Positions 43,930-53,211 of a stretch of DNA of 64,000 bases are shown here, in pieces. This DNA is from Clostridiaceae bacterium 14S0207 (GTDB taxonomy: Bacteria; Bacillota; Clostridia; Clostridiales; Clostridiaceae). Position numbers and translations under genes: made by a program. The DNA lies in NCBI GenBank assembly GCA_003288255.1, contig CP026600.1, positions 1,240,001-1,304,000 of the forward strand. Reading direction: 5' to 3'. Numbering within the stretch: the stretch's first letter is position 1; each line of letters begins with the position of its first letter. The notes under the pieces were generated by a model. The model searched no databases. It saw nothing but the letters and a program-made list of their open reading frames with translations, and was not told the origin of the DNA.

Positions 43930-45108
43930 ATGAAAAAAAGAGTATTAGGAAGCCTTGTTGCTTTTACACTAAGTATGAATTTATTTAGTATTTCAACTTT
44001 TGCTGCCACAAAAGACATAAATGCCCTTTATAAAGAGGCGTATGATGCAACAAATACATGTCTAAAGGTCAGAACTCAACAATCAGTTAAAAATGCTAGA
44101 CAAGCTATAAGTAAATTACCTAAAAATATTACATGGGCTATAGGTGAATTTTCAAAACAAGTTGATTCAGTTCAACAACCAATTTTCATAAAATTACTTA
44201 ATTCTTTAAGTAAAGCTAAAAATACTAAAAAACAAGCAGATATTAATGCAACAAGGAAAATGATCAATGATGTAATAGAAACACAGTATAAAAGAACTTG
44301 GTCCTCAGAACTAGATAAAGTTCAACAGGGAAAAATAAATACATTAGTTACTTTAGTAAATAGTAATAAAAAGGATGATAATACTGTTAATGCTATTAAA
44401 AATGAATTTAACGATATAAAAACTGTTAAGTATAATGACGTGGTAGCAAATTGGATAAAAAACTATTCTAAAGATGTAGAAAAAGCTCTTAAAGTTAAGG
44501 AAAGCTGGGATATGCCAAGTAGAAATCCTAATAATTTAAAAGGAATAGATGTTTCTAACTGGCAAAGTAATATAGATTTTAAAAAGGTTAAAGCTCATGG
44601 AGTACAAGTAGTTTATATGAAAGCTACAGAAGGATGTACTTATAAAGATAAGTACATGGAGCAAAACTATAGACAAGCTAAAGAAAATGAATTAAACGTA
44701 GGATTTTACCACTTCTTTAGAGGAAAAGGAATAGAAGAAGCAAGATATTTTTATAATACAATTAAAAATAAGTCATATAATTGTAAACTAGCTTTAGATG
44801 TAGAATCAGCTAATGGAATGAGTAAAAATGAATTAACAAATCAATGTTTAATTTTTATGCAAGAATTAAATAGACTTTCAGGTAATGATGGAGTAGTATA
44901 TACTTATACAAACTTTGCATTAAATAACTTAGATTCTCGTCTTTCAAAATATTCATTATGGATAGCTCATTATGGAGTACAAGCACCTGGTAGAAATAAT
45001 ATATGGAGGGATTGGGCTGGTTTCCAATATTCCTCTAAGGGAACAGTACCTGGGATTAACGGAAATTGTGATTTAGATGAATTCACACCTGATATTTTCG
45101 TTAATTAA
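43930..45108 (+). CDS. Secreted GH25 lysozyme
   Basis: 392 residues. A signal peptide (MKKRVLGSLVAFTLSMNLFS) with a cleavage site after about residue 25 is followed by a roughly 170-residue helical region of unknown role (KDINALYKEAYDATNTCLKV). The GH25 muramidase domain starts near residue 205 (GIDVSNWQSNIDFKKV; Asp207 catalytic) with MKATEG, LNVGFYHFF and KLALDVES, and ends YSSKGTVPGINGNCDLDEF. It hydrolyses peptidoglycan glycan strands. The helical region may be a wall-binding or regulatory domain. Confidence 0.92.
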   Translation: MKKRVLGSLVAFTLSMNLFSISTFAATKDINALYKEAYDATNTCLKVRTQQSVKNARQAISKLPKNITWAIGEFSKQVDSVQQPIFIKLLNSLSKAKNTKKQADINATRKMINDVIETQYKRTWSSELDKVQQGKINTLVTLVNSNKKDDNTVNAIKNEFNDIKTVKYNDVVANWIKNYSKDVEKALKVKESWDMPSRNPNNLKGIDVSNWQSNIDFKKVKAHGVQVVYMKATEGCTYKDKYMEQNYRQAKENELNVGFYHFFRGKGIEEARYFYNTIKNKSYNCKLALDVESANGMSKNELTNQCLIFMQELNRLSGNDGVVYTYTNFALNNLDSRLSKYSLWIAHYGVQAPGRNNIWRDWAGFQYSSKGTVPGINGNCDLDEFTPDIFVN

Positions 45109-45156
45109 GGAGTTAATTTTTATAATAAAATAAGTTTTAGTAGAGATTATAAGATT

Positions 45157-45221
45157 AAAACCTCTTTAAGTTAATGAATAACAAATAAAGACATTGTTAT
45201 TCTGCTTAAAAGAGGTTTTTA
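45157..45221. terminator. Hairpin terminator between lysozyme and nitroreductase
   Basis: AAAACCTCTTTAAG pairs with CTTAAAAGAGGTTTTT over a 33 bp loop. It serves the converging genes. Confidence 0.7.
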
Positions 45222-45253
45222 TATTTTAAAGTATAATATTTTTTATGACTAAA

Positions 45254-45928
45254 TTATATCCATTCTACTATATCGTCCATAGATTGTCTTGTTTTGGCAT
45301 GTTTAGGATTATCTTTTCTATATCCTAAAGCAACCATACAAGAAACTCCAAAATGCTTTGTATCTAAAATTCCCTTATCTATTAAAAGTTTTTCTACTTT
45401 TGTTTTGTCGAAACCTTCTATAGCACATGAATCTATTCCTATTTCTGCAGCAGCAGTCATCATATTTCCAAGAACAATATAAGTTTGTTTACAAGCCCAA
45501 TCAAACATAGCTCTATCACTTTCCAATAAGTTTAGATCATTTTCTTGAAAATTCTTATAAAATTTGCTCTTTATAGAAATGATTTTATCAGGAAGTTTTT
45601 GAACTGATTTCATAAAGTCTAATACAAATTCAGAATCGTATTTCATGTCATTTATAGTTCTAGCAAGTATTATTACATAATGACTACATGTAGATAGTTG
45701 TTTTTGAGCTCCCCAGCATAAAGGTTGAAGTTCTTCTTTTAACATTTCATTTTCAACAACTAGGAATTTCCAAGGTTCAAAGCCGAAAGATGCAGGAGAC
45801 AACCTAGCTACTTCTAAAATAAAGCTAAAATCTTCCTTAGAAATTTTTTTAGAAGAATCAAATTCCTTACAAGCATATCTAAAGTTATGTGCATTTAAAA
45901 TTGAAGTTTTTAAGTTAGCATTATCCAT
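45254..45928 (-). CDS. Nitroreductase family protein
   Basis: 224 residues from the ATG at 45928, which has AAAGGATGG at good spacing; an in-frame ATG at 45940 overlaps that site. NFRYACKEFDSSKKISKEDF, ARLSPASFGFEPWKFLVV, TYIVLGNMMTAAAEIGIDSC then AIEGFD, and VALGYR are the FMN-binding motifs of the NAD(P)H nitroreductase family. It reduces nitro compounds or quinones in the cytoplasm. Stand-alone gene. Confidence 0.92.
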   Translation of the reverse strand: MDNANLKTSILNAHNFRYACKEFDSSKKISKEDFSFILEVARLSPASFGFEPWKFLVVENEMLKEELQPLCWGAQKQLSTCSHYVIILARTINDMKYDSEFVLDFMKSVQKLPDKIISIKSKFYKNFQENDLNLLESDRAMFDWACKQTYIVLGNMMTAAAEIGIDSCAIEGFDKTKVEKLLIDKGILDTKHFGVSCMVALGYRKDNPKHAKTRQSMDDIVEWI

Positions 45929-46113
45929 TATATTTACCATCCTTTATGTTTTCTATATTCATATTTACCCTATATTTTATATAGTAAGATTAAATCGGAC
46001 TTTTTACAACTAAGTATTTTAGAAAAACTTTAAAAAAATTTTAAAATTTCTTGTTCAATTTCATATATACAGGTAGGAGATAAAATAATTAGTTAAATTA
46101 GGAGGAATTTAAA

Positions 46114-47145
46114 ATGAAAAATTCTATTTTAGGGTTTAATCAAAGAAAATTAGTAGAATTAGGGCTTTCTTTACATGATGCTCTTATACTAAGATATTTT
46201 GTAGACTTTAAGGATACTGGAAAGATGAAAAAGGAAGAAGTAAAAGGGGAAAATTATTACTGGATTAAATATGAGGGCTTAAAGGAAAGTTTACCTATTT
46301 TAAATATAAGTAAAGATAGGATTTATAGAAAACTTAGAAATTTGGTTGATTGTGGAATTTTAAAACATAAGACTATTAGAAAAAAAGGTACTTATTCATT
46401 TTATACCTTAGGAGAGAAATATGCAGAATTAATAGAAGAAAATGTAGATGATAATAATATTGAAGGTAAAGAAGAAACAGTGTCATATGAAGAACAGGAT
46501 AATAGTGATGAAAATGTGGGTATAAATGATAATATTAAATGTAAAGAAATCCGTACTGAAGATGAAGAAAAGACAAGTTGTAGTATAGAGAATATTCAAG
46601 AAGGATTAAATGATCATATGGTAAAAATACCTGAGGGGCCCGTTGAAAATACCGTAGCCCCTAAGGTAAAAACACCATACCCTTATGGTGAAAATAACGG
46701 AGCAAAGAATTACTCTTTAAAAGACTCATCTTTAAGAGATGATAGTCTACTAAAAGATATAATAATAAATATTGTGGATTATCTAAATAAAATGGCAGGA
46801 ACTAAGTATAAAGTAAGTACTAAAAATACTCAAGTTTTGATTAAAAAAAGGTTAGAAGAGGGATTTAGTGAAGAAGATTTTAAAGTTGTTATAGATAAAA
46901 AAGTTGGGGAGTGGGGGAATAATACCCATATGGTGAAATACTTAAGACCAGAAACTCTTTTTGGACATAAGTTTGAATCTTATCTAAATCAAAAAGAAAT
47001 AAATATGGAATTAAATGATTATACAAGTAATTCTTTATATACAAGAAAAGCTAATTTTAATAATTATCCTCAAAGGACCTATGATGGAAGTGATGGAGGA
47101 TATACCTTATCTGAAATAGAAAATAGGTTGTTAGGATGGCAATAA
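46114..47145 (+). CDS. Phage-type replication initiator/helicase-loader-like protein
   Basis: 343 residues, ATG after TTAGGAGGAATTTAAA. The N-terminal 110 residues contain a winged-helix unit (LSLHDALILRYFVDFKDTGK ... ISKDRIYRKLRNLVDCGILK). An acidic linker follows. The C-terminal domain (IINIVDYLNKMAGTKYKVST ... HMVKYLRPETLFG-HKFESY) is the Phg_2220_C type of phage replication proteins. No other replication gene is near, so it may be an orphan from a lost prophage or a domesticated gene. Confidence 0.8.
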   Translation: MKNSILGFNQRKLVELGLSLHDALILRYFVDFKDTGKMKKEEVKGENYYWIKYEGLKESLPILNISKDRIYRKLRNLVDCGILKHKTIRKKGTYSFYTLGEKYAELIEENVDDNNIEGKEETVSYEEQDNSDENVGINDNIKCKEIRTEDEEKTSCSIENIQEGLNDHMVKIPEGPVENTVAPKVKTPYPYGENNGAKNYSLKDSSLRDDSLLKDIIINIVDYLNKMAGTKYKVSTKNTQVLIKKRLEEGFSEEDFKVVIDKKVGEWGNNTHMVKYLRPETLFGHKFESYLNQKEINMELNDYTSNSLYTRKANFNNYPQRTYDGSDGGYTLSEIENRLLGWQ

Positions 47146-47341
47146 ATATTTCTTTGTAAATAAAAGGATAGGTCTAAATAAAAATAATTTATTCTTATAT
47201 TTAGAATATAATGTTATAATTGAAATATAACTTAGTTACTATGATTACACATTATAAATTGACGATTAAATATTGATAAACGCGGCGGTTTAAGCAGAAA
47301 AATTTTTATACATAAAACAAAAATATATGGGGGATTGTCTA

Positions 47342-47530
47342 ATGCAAAAGTATATGAAGAAATATTTGATTGTTTTTTTAGGCATAGTATTTATCCGTTT
47401 TATTTATAGTTTAGTAACAAAAGCTCCTTTTTTCGATATGGTATTTTTCTTAGGAATAGTAGGGCTTTTTATAGGAATAAGCATAGTAGATTTTATAGTG
47501 TACAAAACTGGTAAGGACAGAGAAGAGTAA
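47342..47530 (+). CDS. Small two-helix membrane protein
   Basis: 62 residues from the ATG at 47342 behind GGGGGATTGTCTA. Hydrophobic helices lie at about 7-21 (KYLIVFLGIVFIRFIY) and 30-52 (FFDMVFFLGIVGLFIGISIV), with a charged tail (YKTGKDREE). Unrecognised. Confidence 0.6.
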   Translation: MQKYMKKYLIVFLGIVFIRFIYSLVTKAPFFDMVFFLGIVGLFIGISIVDFIVYKTGKDREE

Positions 47531-47763
47531 CTAGAGTAAGGGTAATTTTATATAATATTTATTTTAGAAAGTAATATAAATATAGTTTTATAAGTATTAA
47601 AACAATTTATTGTAATTAGAATAAGTTATGTAATAAAAATCATTAATTTAAATTGAATAATATGTAAAAAAAGAAATCATTTATTGTGATTTCTTTTTTT
47701 TATGAATTTTATAGGTAATATTCCTCAAATTTCTATAAAGTAAAAGTAGAAAGGAGGGATATT

Positions 47764-47931
47764 ATGTTAAAAGAACAGATATTATTGGATAAAATAGAAC
47801 AAACTAGAAGTAAATTAAACAAGTTAATAAATGAAGAAAATCAACTTGTAAATGAAGAAGTTGTTTCATTAAGTCAAGAATTAGATCAATTACTTAATGA
47901 ATACGATGAACTTCTAAAACAAAATAAGTAA
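47764..47931 (+). CDS. Spo0E-like regulator (aspartyl-phosphate phosphatase family)
   Basis: 55 residues, ATG after AAAGGAGGGATATT. The whole protein is a two-helix hairpin: LLDKIEQTRSKLNKLINEEN, then VVSLSQELDQLLNEYDELL. The SQELDQL motif is the signature of Spo0E-type phosphatases that dephosphorylate Spo0A and delay sporulation. Clostridia carry several. Its direct target is inferred from the family. Confidence 0.82.
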   Translation: MLKEQILLDKIEQTRSKLNKLINEENQLVNEEVVSLSQELDQLLNEYDELLKQNK

Positions 47932-47952
47932 TTTAATCTAAGGTAAAAGTAG

Positions 47953-47982
47953 AAGACATCCTGTTTTTTTAGGATGTCTTTT
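47953..47982 (+). terminator. Terminator after the Spo0E-like gene
   Basis: AAGACATCCT pairs with AGGATGTCTT around a T-rich loop. Confidence 0.75.
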
Positions 47983-48035
47983 ATGAAAGTGATGAAATAA
48001 AAATAATACTAACTCAGTAACTGCTGAATATAAAA

Positions 48036-48202
48036 TGGCAGTAGAAACTACTGAGAAAAATGCCGTATTTATTGCTCCAACAGGAAAAAAATATCATACC
48101 AAAAGTTGTTCAACTTTAACAGGAGAAACTAAAAGAATTACTATAAAAGAGGCTGAAAGATTAGGGTATACTCCATGTAAGAGATGCAATGTGCAGTTCT
48201 AG
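48036..48202 (+). pseudogene. Remnant with an Ada-like Cys module
   Basis: From 48056 the frame reads FIAPTGKKYHTKSCSTL then AERLGYTPCKRCNVQF, stopping at 48200-48202. There is no start codon in this frame, and the upstream frame (from ATG 48036, MAVETTEK) runs off by one base. It matches the C-terminal Cys module of the MBL hydrolase at 28391-29902 (GKCYHSSTGC ... PCSKC) in layout, so it is the leftover end of a similar secreted hydrolase gene. Confidence 0.55.
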
Positions 48203-48236
48203 AAATTTTTGCTTTTTAAGATAATAGTTTAAGCTT

Positions 48237-48456
48237 GTAGTCCTTACGGGGTACAAGCTAATTTTTATATCTAAATACTAATTTACCAGCTAATATTTTA
48301 GTTAAAACTAATAAAACCATTGATTTAACTAAGGTTACAAATGTTTTGTTGAAAATAAACAAAATTTTAAAATCACCTGGTAAAAAATCTTCAAAGTCCT
48401 TGACAAATCTCGCTTTAAGAGTAAACTATAAATTAAGAAATGGCTTAATTCCAATG
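48237..48456 (+). promoter_or_regulatory. Leader of CRISPR array 1
   Basis: About 220 bp directly before the first repeat, clearly homologous to 61346-61579 before array 2. It begins with a terminator-like hairpin (AGCTTGTAGTCC/GGTACAAGCT followed by T residues), which insulates the array from upstream transcription. A TTGACA at 48400-48405 with a poor -10 (TAAACT at 48422) is conserved in both leaders and is the likely array promoter. New spacers would be inserted at 48457. Confidence 0.85.
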
Positions 48457-50395
48457 GTTGAACATTAACAAGAGTTGTATTTAAACCCCTTGTCTGGAAG
48501 TTCATTTGCGTGATTTTTGAAGGTTGAACATTAACAAGAGTTGTATTTAAACTATAATAACTCATTTAAGATTGTATTCCTTCTTTAGTTGAACATTAAC
48601 AAGAGTTGTATTTAAACAAAGAGGAAAATGTTGATATAAAGGATTTAAAAAATGAGTTGAACATTAACAAGAGTTGTATTTAAACGAATTTGAAAACGGT
48701 TTAATAACTTTGCAAAATGATGTTGAACATTAACAAGAGTTGTATTTAAACTATACTTAAACAATTCTGCATAATCTCCTTGTGAAGTTGAACATTAACA
48801 AGAGTTGTATTTAAACTTTCGTTAAGTCCACCAGAAGGACTTACCCCATCGGTTGAACATTAACAAGAGTTGTATTTAAACTTTTACTACCTCAAACCCC
48901 AGAAGGGCAAAAATTGGTTGAACATTAACAAGAGTTGTATTTAAACCCCTTGACTGGAAGTTCATTTGCGTGATTTTTGAAGGTTGAACATTAACAAGAG
49001 TTGTATTTAAACGTTTATGTCGCTTTTAAGACTGTCTTTGTTTTTGCCGTTGAACATTAACAAGAGTTGTATTTAAACACATACATGTACTTCTGATACA
49101 TTTAATTTGTTTGCGTTGAACATTAACAAGAGTTGTATTTAAACTAAGTAAGTATCTTCCCATCTTCCTTAGTTTCTTTGTTGAACATTAACAAGAGTTG
49201 TATTTAAACGAAAAATGGTCTAATATACAACTATATCCACGTTCTGTTGAACATTAACAAGAGTTGTATTTAAACTCTTTTTTATCTACTGCTGTTGTAT
49301 TTGTTTCTCCGTTGAACATTAACAAGAGTTGTATTTAAACTGCATGAAAACATTAGCAATATTATTAGCACTTTCGTTGAACATTAACAAGAGTTGTATT
49401 TAAACTTGCATATCGCAATTTTTGCTATCACCCCACAATGGTTGAACATTAACAAGAGTTGTATTTAAACACATTAGTACAATATTTAATTAGATTAGTA
49501 ATTATCGTTGAACATTAACAAGAGTTGTATTTAAACTATATAATAAAAATATAATAAAAACACCTAAACATGTTGAACATTAACAAGAGTTGTATTTAAA
49601 CCCTATTAATATTGCATCTAATTGTAATGTTAATAATGTTGAACATTAACAAGAGTTGTATTTAAACAAGTCAAAAAAATGACTTGATAAATGAATATAA
49701 GAAGTTGAACATTAACAAGAGTTGTATTTAAACAAATGAGAGGGCACCACGGACTTTTTAACCTTTCTCAGTTGAACATTAACAAGAGTTGTATTTAAAC
49801 TTTCATTATTTTTCAATCCAAAGGTTATATTAATTTGTTGAACATTAACAAGAGTTGTATTTAAACGAAAAACAAATTATTTAGAGTATTTACTAAATTA
49901 TGGTTGAACATTAACAAGAGTTGTATTTAAACAGGAATGAAAAGGCTTTTATATATGCTAGTATTGATGTTGAACATTAACATGAGATGTATTTAAACTT
50001 AAGTATGATTTTCTTGTTTTAAGCCTGTGATCTTGTTGAACATTAACATGAGATGTATTTAAACTTTGCTAATTCACCTAGCTCTACCAATAAGGCTAAT
50101 GTTGAACATTAACATGAGATGTATTTAAACGAAAAATACTTATAAAATTAAAAAAGAAGATTTTGGGTTGAACATTAACATGAGATGTATTTAAACATAA
50201 TTATTTGTTTAGCTTTTTTAGGATTCATTCTAGTTGAACATTAACATGAGATGTATTTAAACTAAATAGCAGATAAGTCAGGGTGGTCACCATCTCGGGT
50301 TGAACATTAACAAGAGTTGTATTTAAACGGAATAGAGGTGTAAAGGCTGGAACTGGACTATATGTGTTGAACATTAACAAGAGTTGTATTTAAAT
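48457..50395 (+). CRISPR. CRISPR array 1: 30 repeats, 29 spacers
   Basis: Repeats are 30 nt, starting GTTGAACATTAACA and ending ATTTAAAC; the 3' ATTTAAAC becomes the crRNA 5' handle, fitting transcription to the right. Spacers are 35-38 nt. Repeats 1-23 and 29-30 have CAAGAGTTG in the centre. Repeats 24-28 (49969-50262) have CATGAGATG instead. The last repeat ends AAAT, the usual decay at the leader-distal end. Spacers 1 (48487-48522) and 8 (48947-48982) differ at one base. Confidence 0.99.
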
Positions 50396-50631
50396 TTTAC
50401 ATTCCAAGTAGTCAATATAAAACTAAGGTGTATTAAATAGTAACATAAGATGTTGTGTTAGTATACACAATAATATAAAATGTAATTTGAACAGTAACAT
50501 GAGGTGTATTTAAATTTAGTAAATTTAAAAAGCTTAAATTTTTTGAACTATAACATGATATGTTAAAAAAGGACTTAAAGTCTTTTTTATTGTTAAAGTA
50601 TAAAACTTCATTAGTAAATTTAAAAAGATTA
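50396..50631. other. Decayed repeats beyond array 1
   Basis: A degenerate repeat is visible at about 50486-50515 (ACAGTAACATGAGGTGTATT) and weaker ones near 50434 and 50540 (GAACTATAACATGATATGTT). They show that the array once extended further right. No gene is present. Confidence 0.6.
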
Positions 50632-50660
50632 TTGACTTTATAATAAAACGATGTTAATAT
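50632..50660 (+). promoter_or_regulatory. Promoter of the cas operon
   Basis: TTGACT (50632-50637), a 17 bp spacer, then TAATAT (50655-50660), about 90 bp before the cas6 start. It is the only good promoter between array 1 and cas6. Confidence 0.65.
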
Positions 50661-50747
50661 ACAATTGAAGATTAAATATTAAGAAAATTGTAAAATTAAT
50701 ACTTGATTGAATTAACAAATAATAAGCTTTTCAAGGAGGTGATAGAA

Positions 50748-51446
50748 ATGGATAAGTTTAGGGTTTATGAAATACCAGTTAAATGTTATTTATTAAAGAA
50801 TATTAAAGAAAATGAACAACATACAAAAATTGCAGAACTCATTGACAAAACTCTATGTAGAGATCCTAAATATCTTCAATTTCATAAAAGCAGAGAATTT
50901 AAAAACTATAATTTCAATTTTCTATACCCATTAGAGAAAGAAGAATATAAAGAAGGTAAAATATATACTTTTATATTTAGAACTATAGATAAAGAACTAA
51001 TGGAGTATATAAAAAAATATTTAGTAAACGAGTACACAGAATTTATAAAAGTTTTAACTTTAGAAATTAGAATAATTCCAAAAAGACTTATAGAAAAAAT
51101 TTATTCTATTACACCTATAATTGTAAAAACAGAAAATGGATATTGGAGAAAAAATCTTTCTTTAGAGGAATTTGAAGAAAGAATTAAAATTAATTTAGTT
51201 AAAAAATACAATGATTACTTTGAAACTAAAATTAATGAAAAATTTCTGTTGTATGATAATATAGCTTTTCATAATAAAAAGCCTATTTCAGTTCCATACA
51301 AAAATATCCATTTGTTGGGCGACAAACTTACATTACACATAAGCAATGACGAGATAAGTCAAGAATTAGCCTATTTTGCGTTAGGAAGTGGGTTATGTGA
51401 AGCAAATTCTCGTGGATTTGGATATGTGAATTATAAGTGGTATTAA
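50748..51446 (+). CDS. cas6: Cas6, CRISPR RNA endonuclease
   Basis: I use the ATG at 50748 after AAGGAGGTGATAGAA. The 232-residue product has the RAMP double-ferredoxin layout. The C-terminal Gly-rich loop is YFALGSGLCEANSRGFGYVN, the hallmark of Cas6. It cuts the repeat in precursor crRNA 8 nt before its 3' end, leaving the ATTTAAAC handle. It is the first cas gene, promoter-proximal, and precedes cas8b by 15 bp. Confidence 0.92.
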   Translation: MDKFRVYEIPVKCYLLKNIKENEQHTKIAELIDKTLCRDPKYLQFHKSREFKNYNFNFLYPLEKEEYKEGKIYTFIFRTIDKELMEYIKKYLVNEYTEFIKVLTLEIRIIPKRLIEKIYSITPIIVKTENGYWRKNLSLEEFEERIKINLVKKYNDYFETKINEKFLLYDNIAFHNKKPISVPYKNIHLLGDKLTLHISNDEISQELAYFALGSGLCEANSRGFGYVNYKWY

Positions 51447-51461
51447 AAAGGAGGTGAGCAA

Positions 51462-53210
51462 GTGTTAAAGCAAGCTATCCAATATTTTTGCTTAAACCAA
51501 AAGGGTGAAAATTTAGACAAGTTTATATGTGAACAATACATTCCAGCTGATGGAGAATACATTGTTGTAGAAGAAATAGAAGATAGTTTTAGAATTTCAG
51601 AAAGAGCCATAATAAAAAAAGATAATAAAACTAAAACTATAGATGAAACAGGTATACAAAATTTTACATTTATATGTAAAGCAGATTATTTAAGTAGCGT
51701 TACAGATACTAATAAGTCAATTGAAAAGAAAAAAGTTATTCATACAAATAATTATTTAAGTTTTGCAGTGAAAAAAGAAAGCATAATAAATGGTAAACTA
51801 ACTGAAGAGATAATTCATAATTATTATAATATCTTGAAGAATCCGAGAAGTAAATATGATAAAGAAAAACTTAACATGTATGAAAATGCTGAAAAAGAAT
51901 TTGGTAAAGTAGATGAAGAAAGATTAAATAAAATAGAGCAATGGATTTGCAATAACATATATGATTTAGTTCCAAGAGACTCAAAAGAAAAAACATATCT
52001 AAAAATATTTTTTAAATATGATTTATCAGAATATAAAAGAGAAAGTAAAAAATATTTAATTCCTAATATTTATAATAACAATGATTTTAATACAAATATA
52101 AATGATATAACCTATGGGTTGCCTAATGATAATATGGGATTAAATGCTAAGAAACCTTATTTAGAAAATAAAACAAGGAAAACTAAAGTGCCATTTTTAA
52201 TATCCTTAGATAAGGTATTACTACAAAAGAAGTTTTTTGATTTTTTAATGAATATGGCTAACGCTGGAAAAGTAAATATTTACTTAAACGAAGAAATAAT
52301 TAATACTTTGCCTAATGGTGAAAGTCTAGATAATGATTTTAATGGTATATATATTAGGGTTAAAAAAGGAAAAGAAGTAGAAATTTTAGATTTTGATATT
52401 ATAAATGATTATAAAGTTAAGTTAAAAAGACCTATAAAGTTAAAGAATGTCCTAAATATAAACTACGAAAATATAAAATCTGATAGAACATATGATTATA
52501 TAAACAAATTAAAAACTATAAAAGGTCTTATAAACGAAGTTTTATTTAGTAAATTTTTAAACTCAAACTATTTTACAGAAGCTAAGGATATATCTATTAA
52601 TAATAATAACCTAAAAATGAATTTGTTATTAAGTAGAAATATATTATTTAATTGGTTTTTTAAAGGTAATTCTCAGGGAGTCTGGGAAGTTTTAAATAAA
52701 AGTAGTTTAAGCTTAATAAAAGGTTCTATAAATAATGGATATATGCTTAGGGCAGCAGAACAGTTTAATTTAAGATGTGCTTTAAAGGAATATTTTAAAG
52801 GAGGAGAAGAAATGGCAGATGTTCTAAAAGAAGTTAAAGATTCTTTAAGAAAAAAAATCAACATAAAAAGTACTGATGGTACTGCAAGTATAGAAAATGA
52901 CATAGAATATTATTTTGCTGTAGGACAATTAGCAAGTTATTTTATATCATTAAATAAAAGTAAGAATAAAACTCATTCCTTAGCTAATCCAATTATTAAT
53001 GCAAGAAATGATGACAGAATAAAACAAGAACTTAAGAAACTTTATAAAAAATACAATTATACTATAGAATTTACAAGAAGTAGATTTGAAAATTTAAATG
53101 CAATGGTAAGTTCATATAAACCAGAAGGTAAGGTAGATGATGATTTAATTATAGCTGGATATCTTCATAGTAACTTGATTTTTGAAAAACTTCATAAGGA
53201 GGAAAATTAA
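51462..53210 (+). CDS. cas8b: Cas8b, large subunit of type I-B Cascade (TM1802-like)
   Basis: 582 residues from a GTG after AAGGAGGTGAGCAA. It starts MLKQAIQYFCLNQKGENLDK and contains a central region (KVPFLISLDKVLLQKKFFDF) and a helical C-terminal region (EYYFAVGQLASYFISLNKSK) as in the Csh1/TM1802 family. The large subunit recognises the PAM and stabilises the R-loop; in some I-B systems an internal start within cas8b yields the small subunit Cas11b. A candidate internal start is the ATG at 52812 after AAAGGAGGAGAAGAA. Confidence 0.92.
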   Translation: MLKQAIQYFCLNQKGENLDKFICEQYIPADGEYIVVEEIEDSFRISERAIIKKDNKTKTIDETGIQNFTFICKADYLSSVTDTNKSIEKKKVIHTNNYLSFAVKKESIINGKLTEEIIHNYYNILKNPRSKYDKEKLNMYENAEKEFGKVDEERLNKIEQWICNNIYDLVPRDSKEKTYLKIFFKYDLSEYKRESKKYLIPNIYNNNDFNTNINDITYGLPNDNMGLNAKKPYLENKTRKTKVPFLISLDKVLLQKKFFDFLMNMANAGKVNIYLNEEIINTLPNGESLDNDFNGIYIRVKKGKEVEILDFDIINDYKVKLKRPIKLKNVLNINYENIKSDRTYDYINKLKTIKGLINEVLFSKFLNSNYFTEAKDISINNNNLKMNLLLSRNILFNWFFKGNSQGVWEVLNKSSLSLIKGSINNGYMLRAAEQFNLRCALKEYFKGGEEMADVLKEVKDSLRKKINIKSTDGTASIENDIEYYFAVGQLASYFISLNKSKNKTHSLANPIINARNDDRIKQELKKLYKKYNYTIEFTRSRFENLNAMVSSYKPEGKVDDDLIIAGYLHSNLIFEKLHKEEN

Positions 53211-53211
53211 A

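Noticed and set aside
48427-48432. TATAAA as the -10 box of the array 1 promoter
   Set aside because: It lies 21 bp from TTGACA, too far for a standard promoter. The poorer TAAACT at 48422 has better spacing.
48335-48565. 76-residue minus-strand ORF over the array 1 leader
   Set aside because: It is read from two repeats and the leader, with no ribosome binding site, and is antisense to the array.
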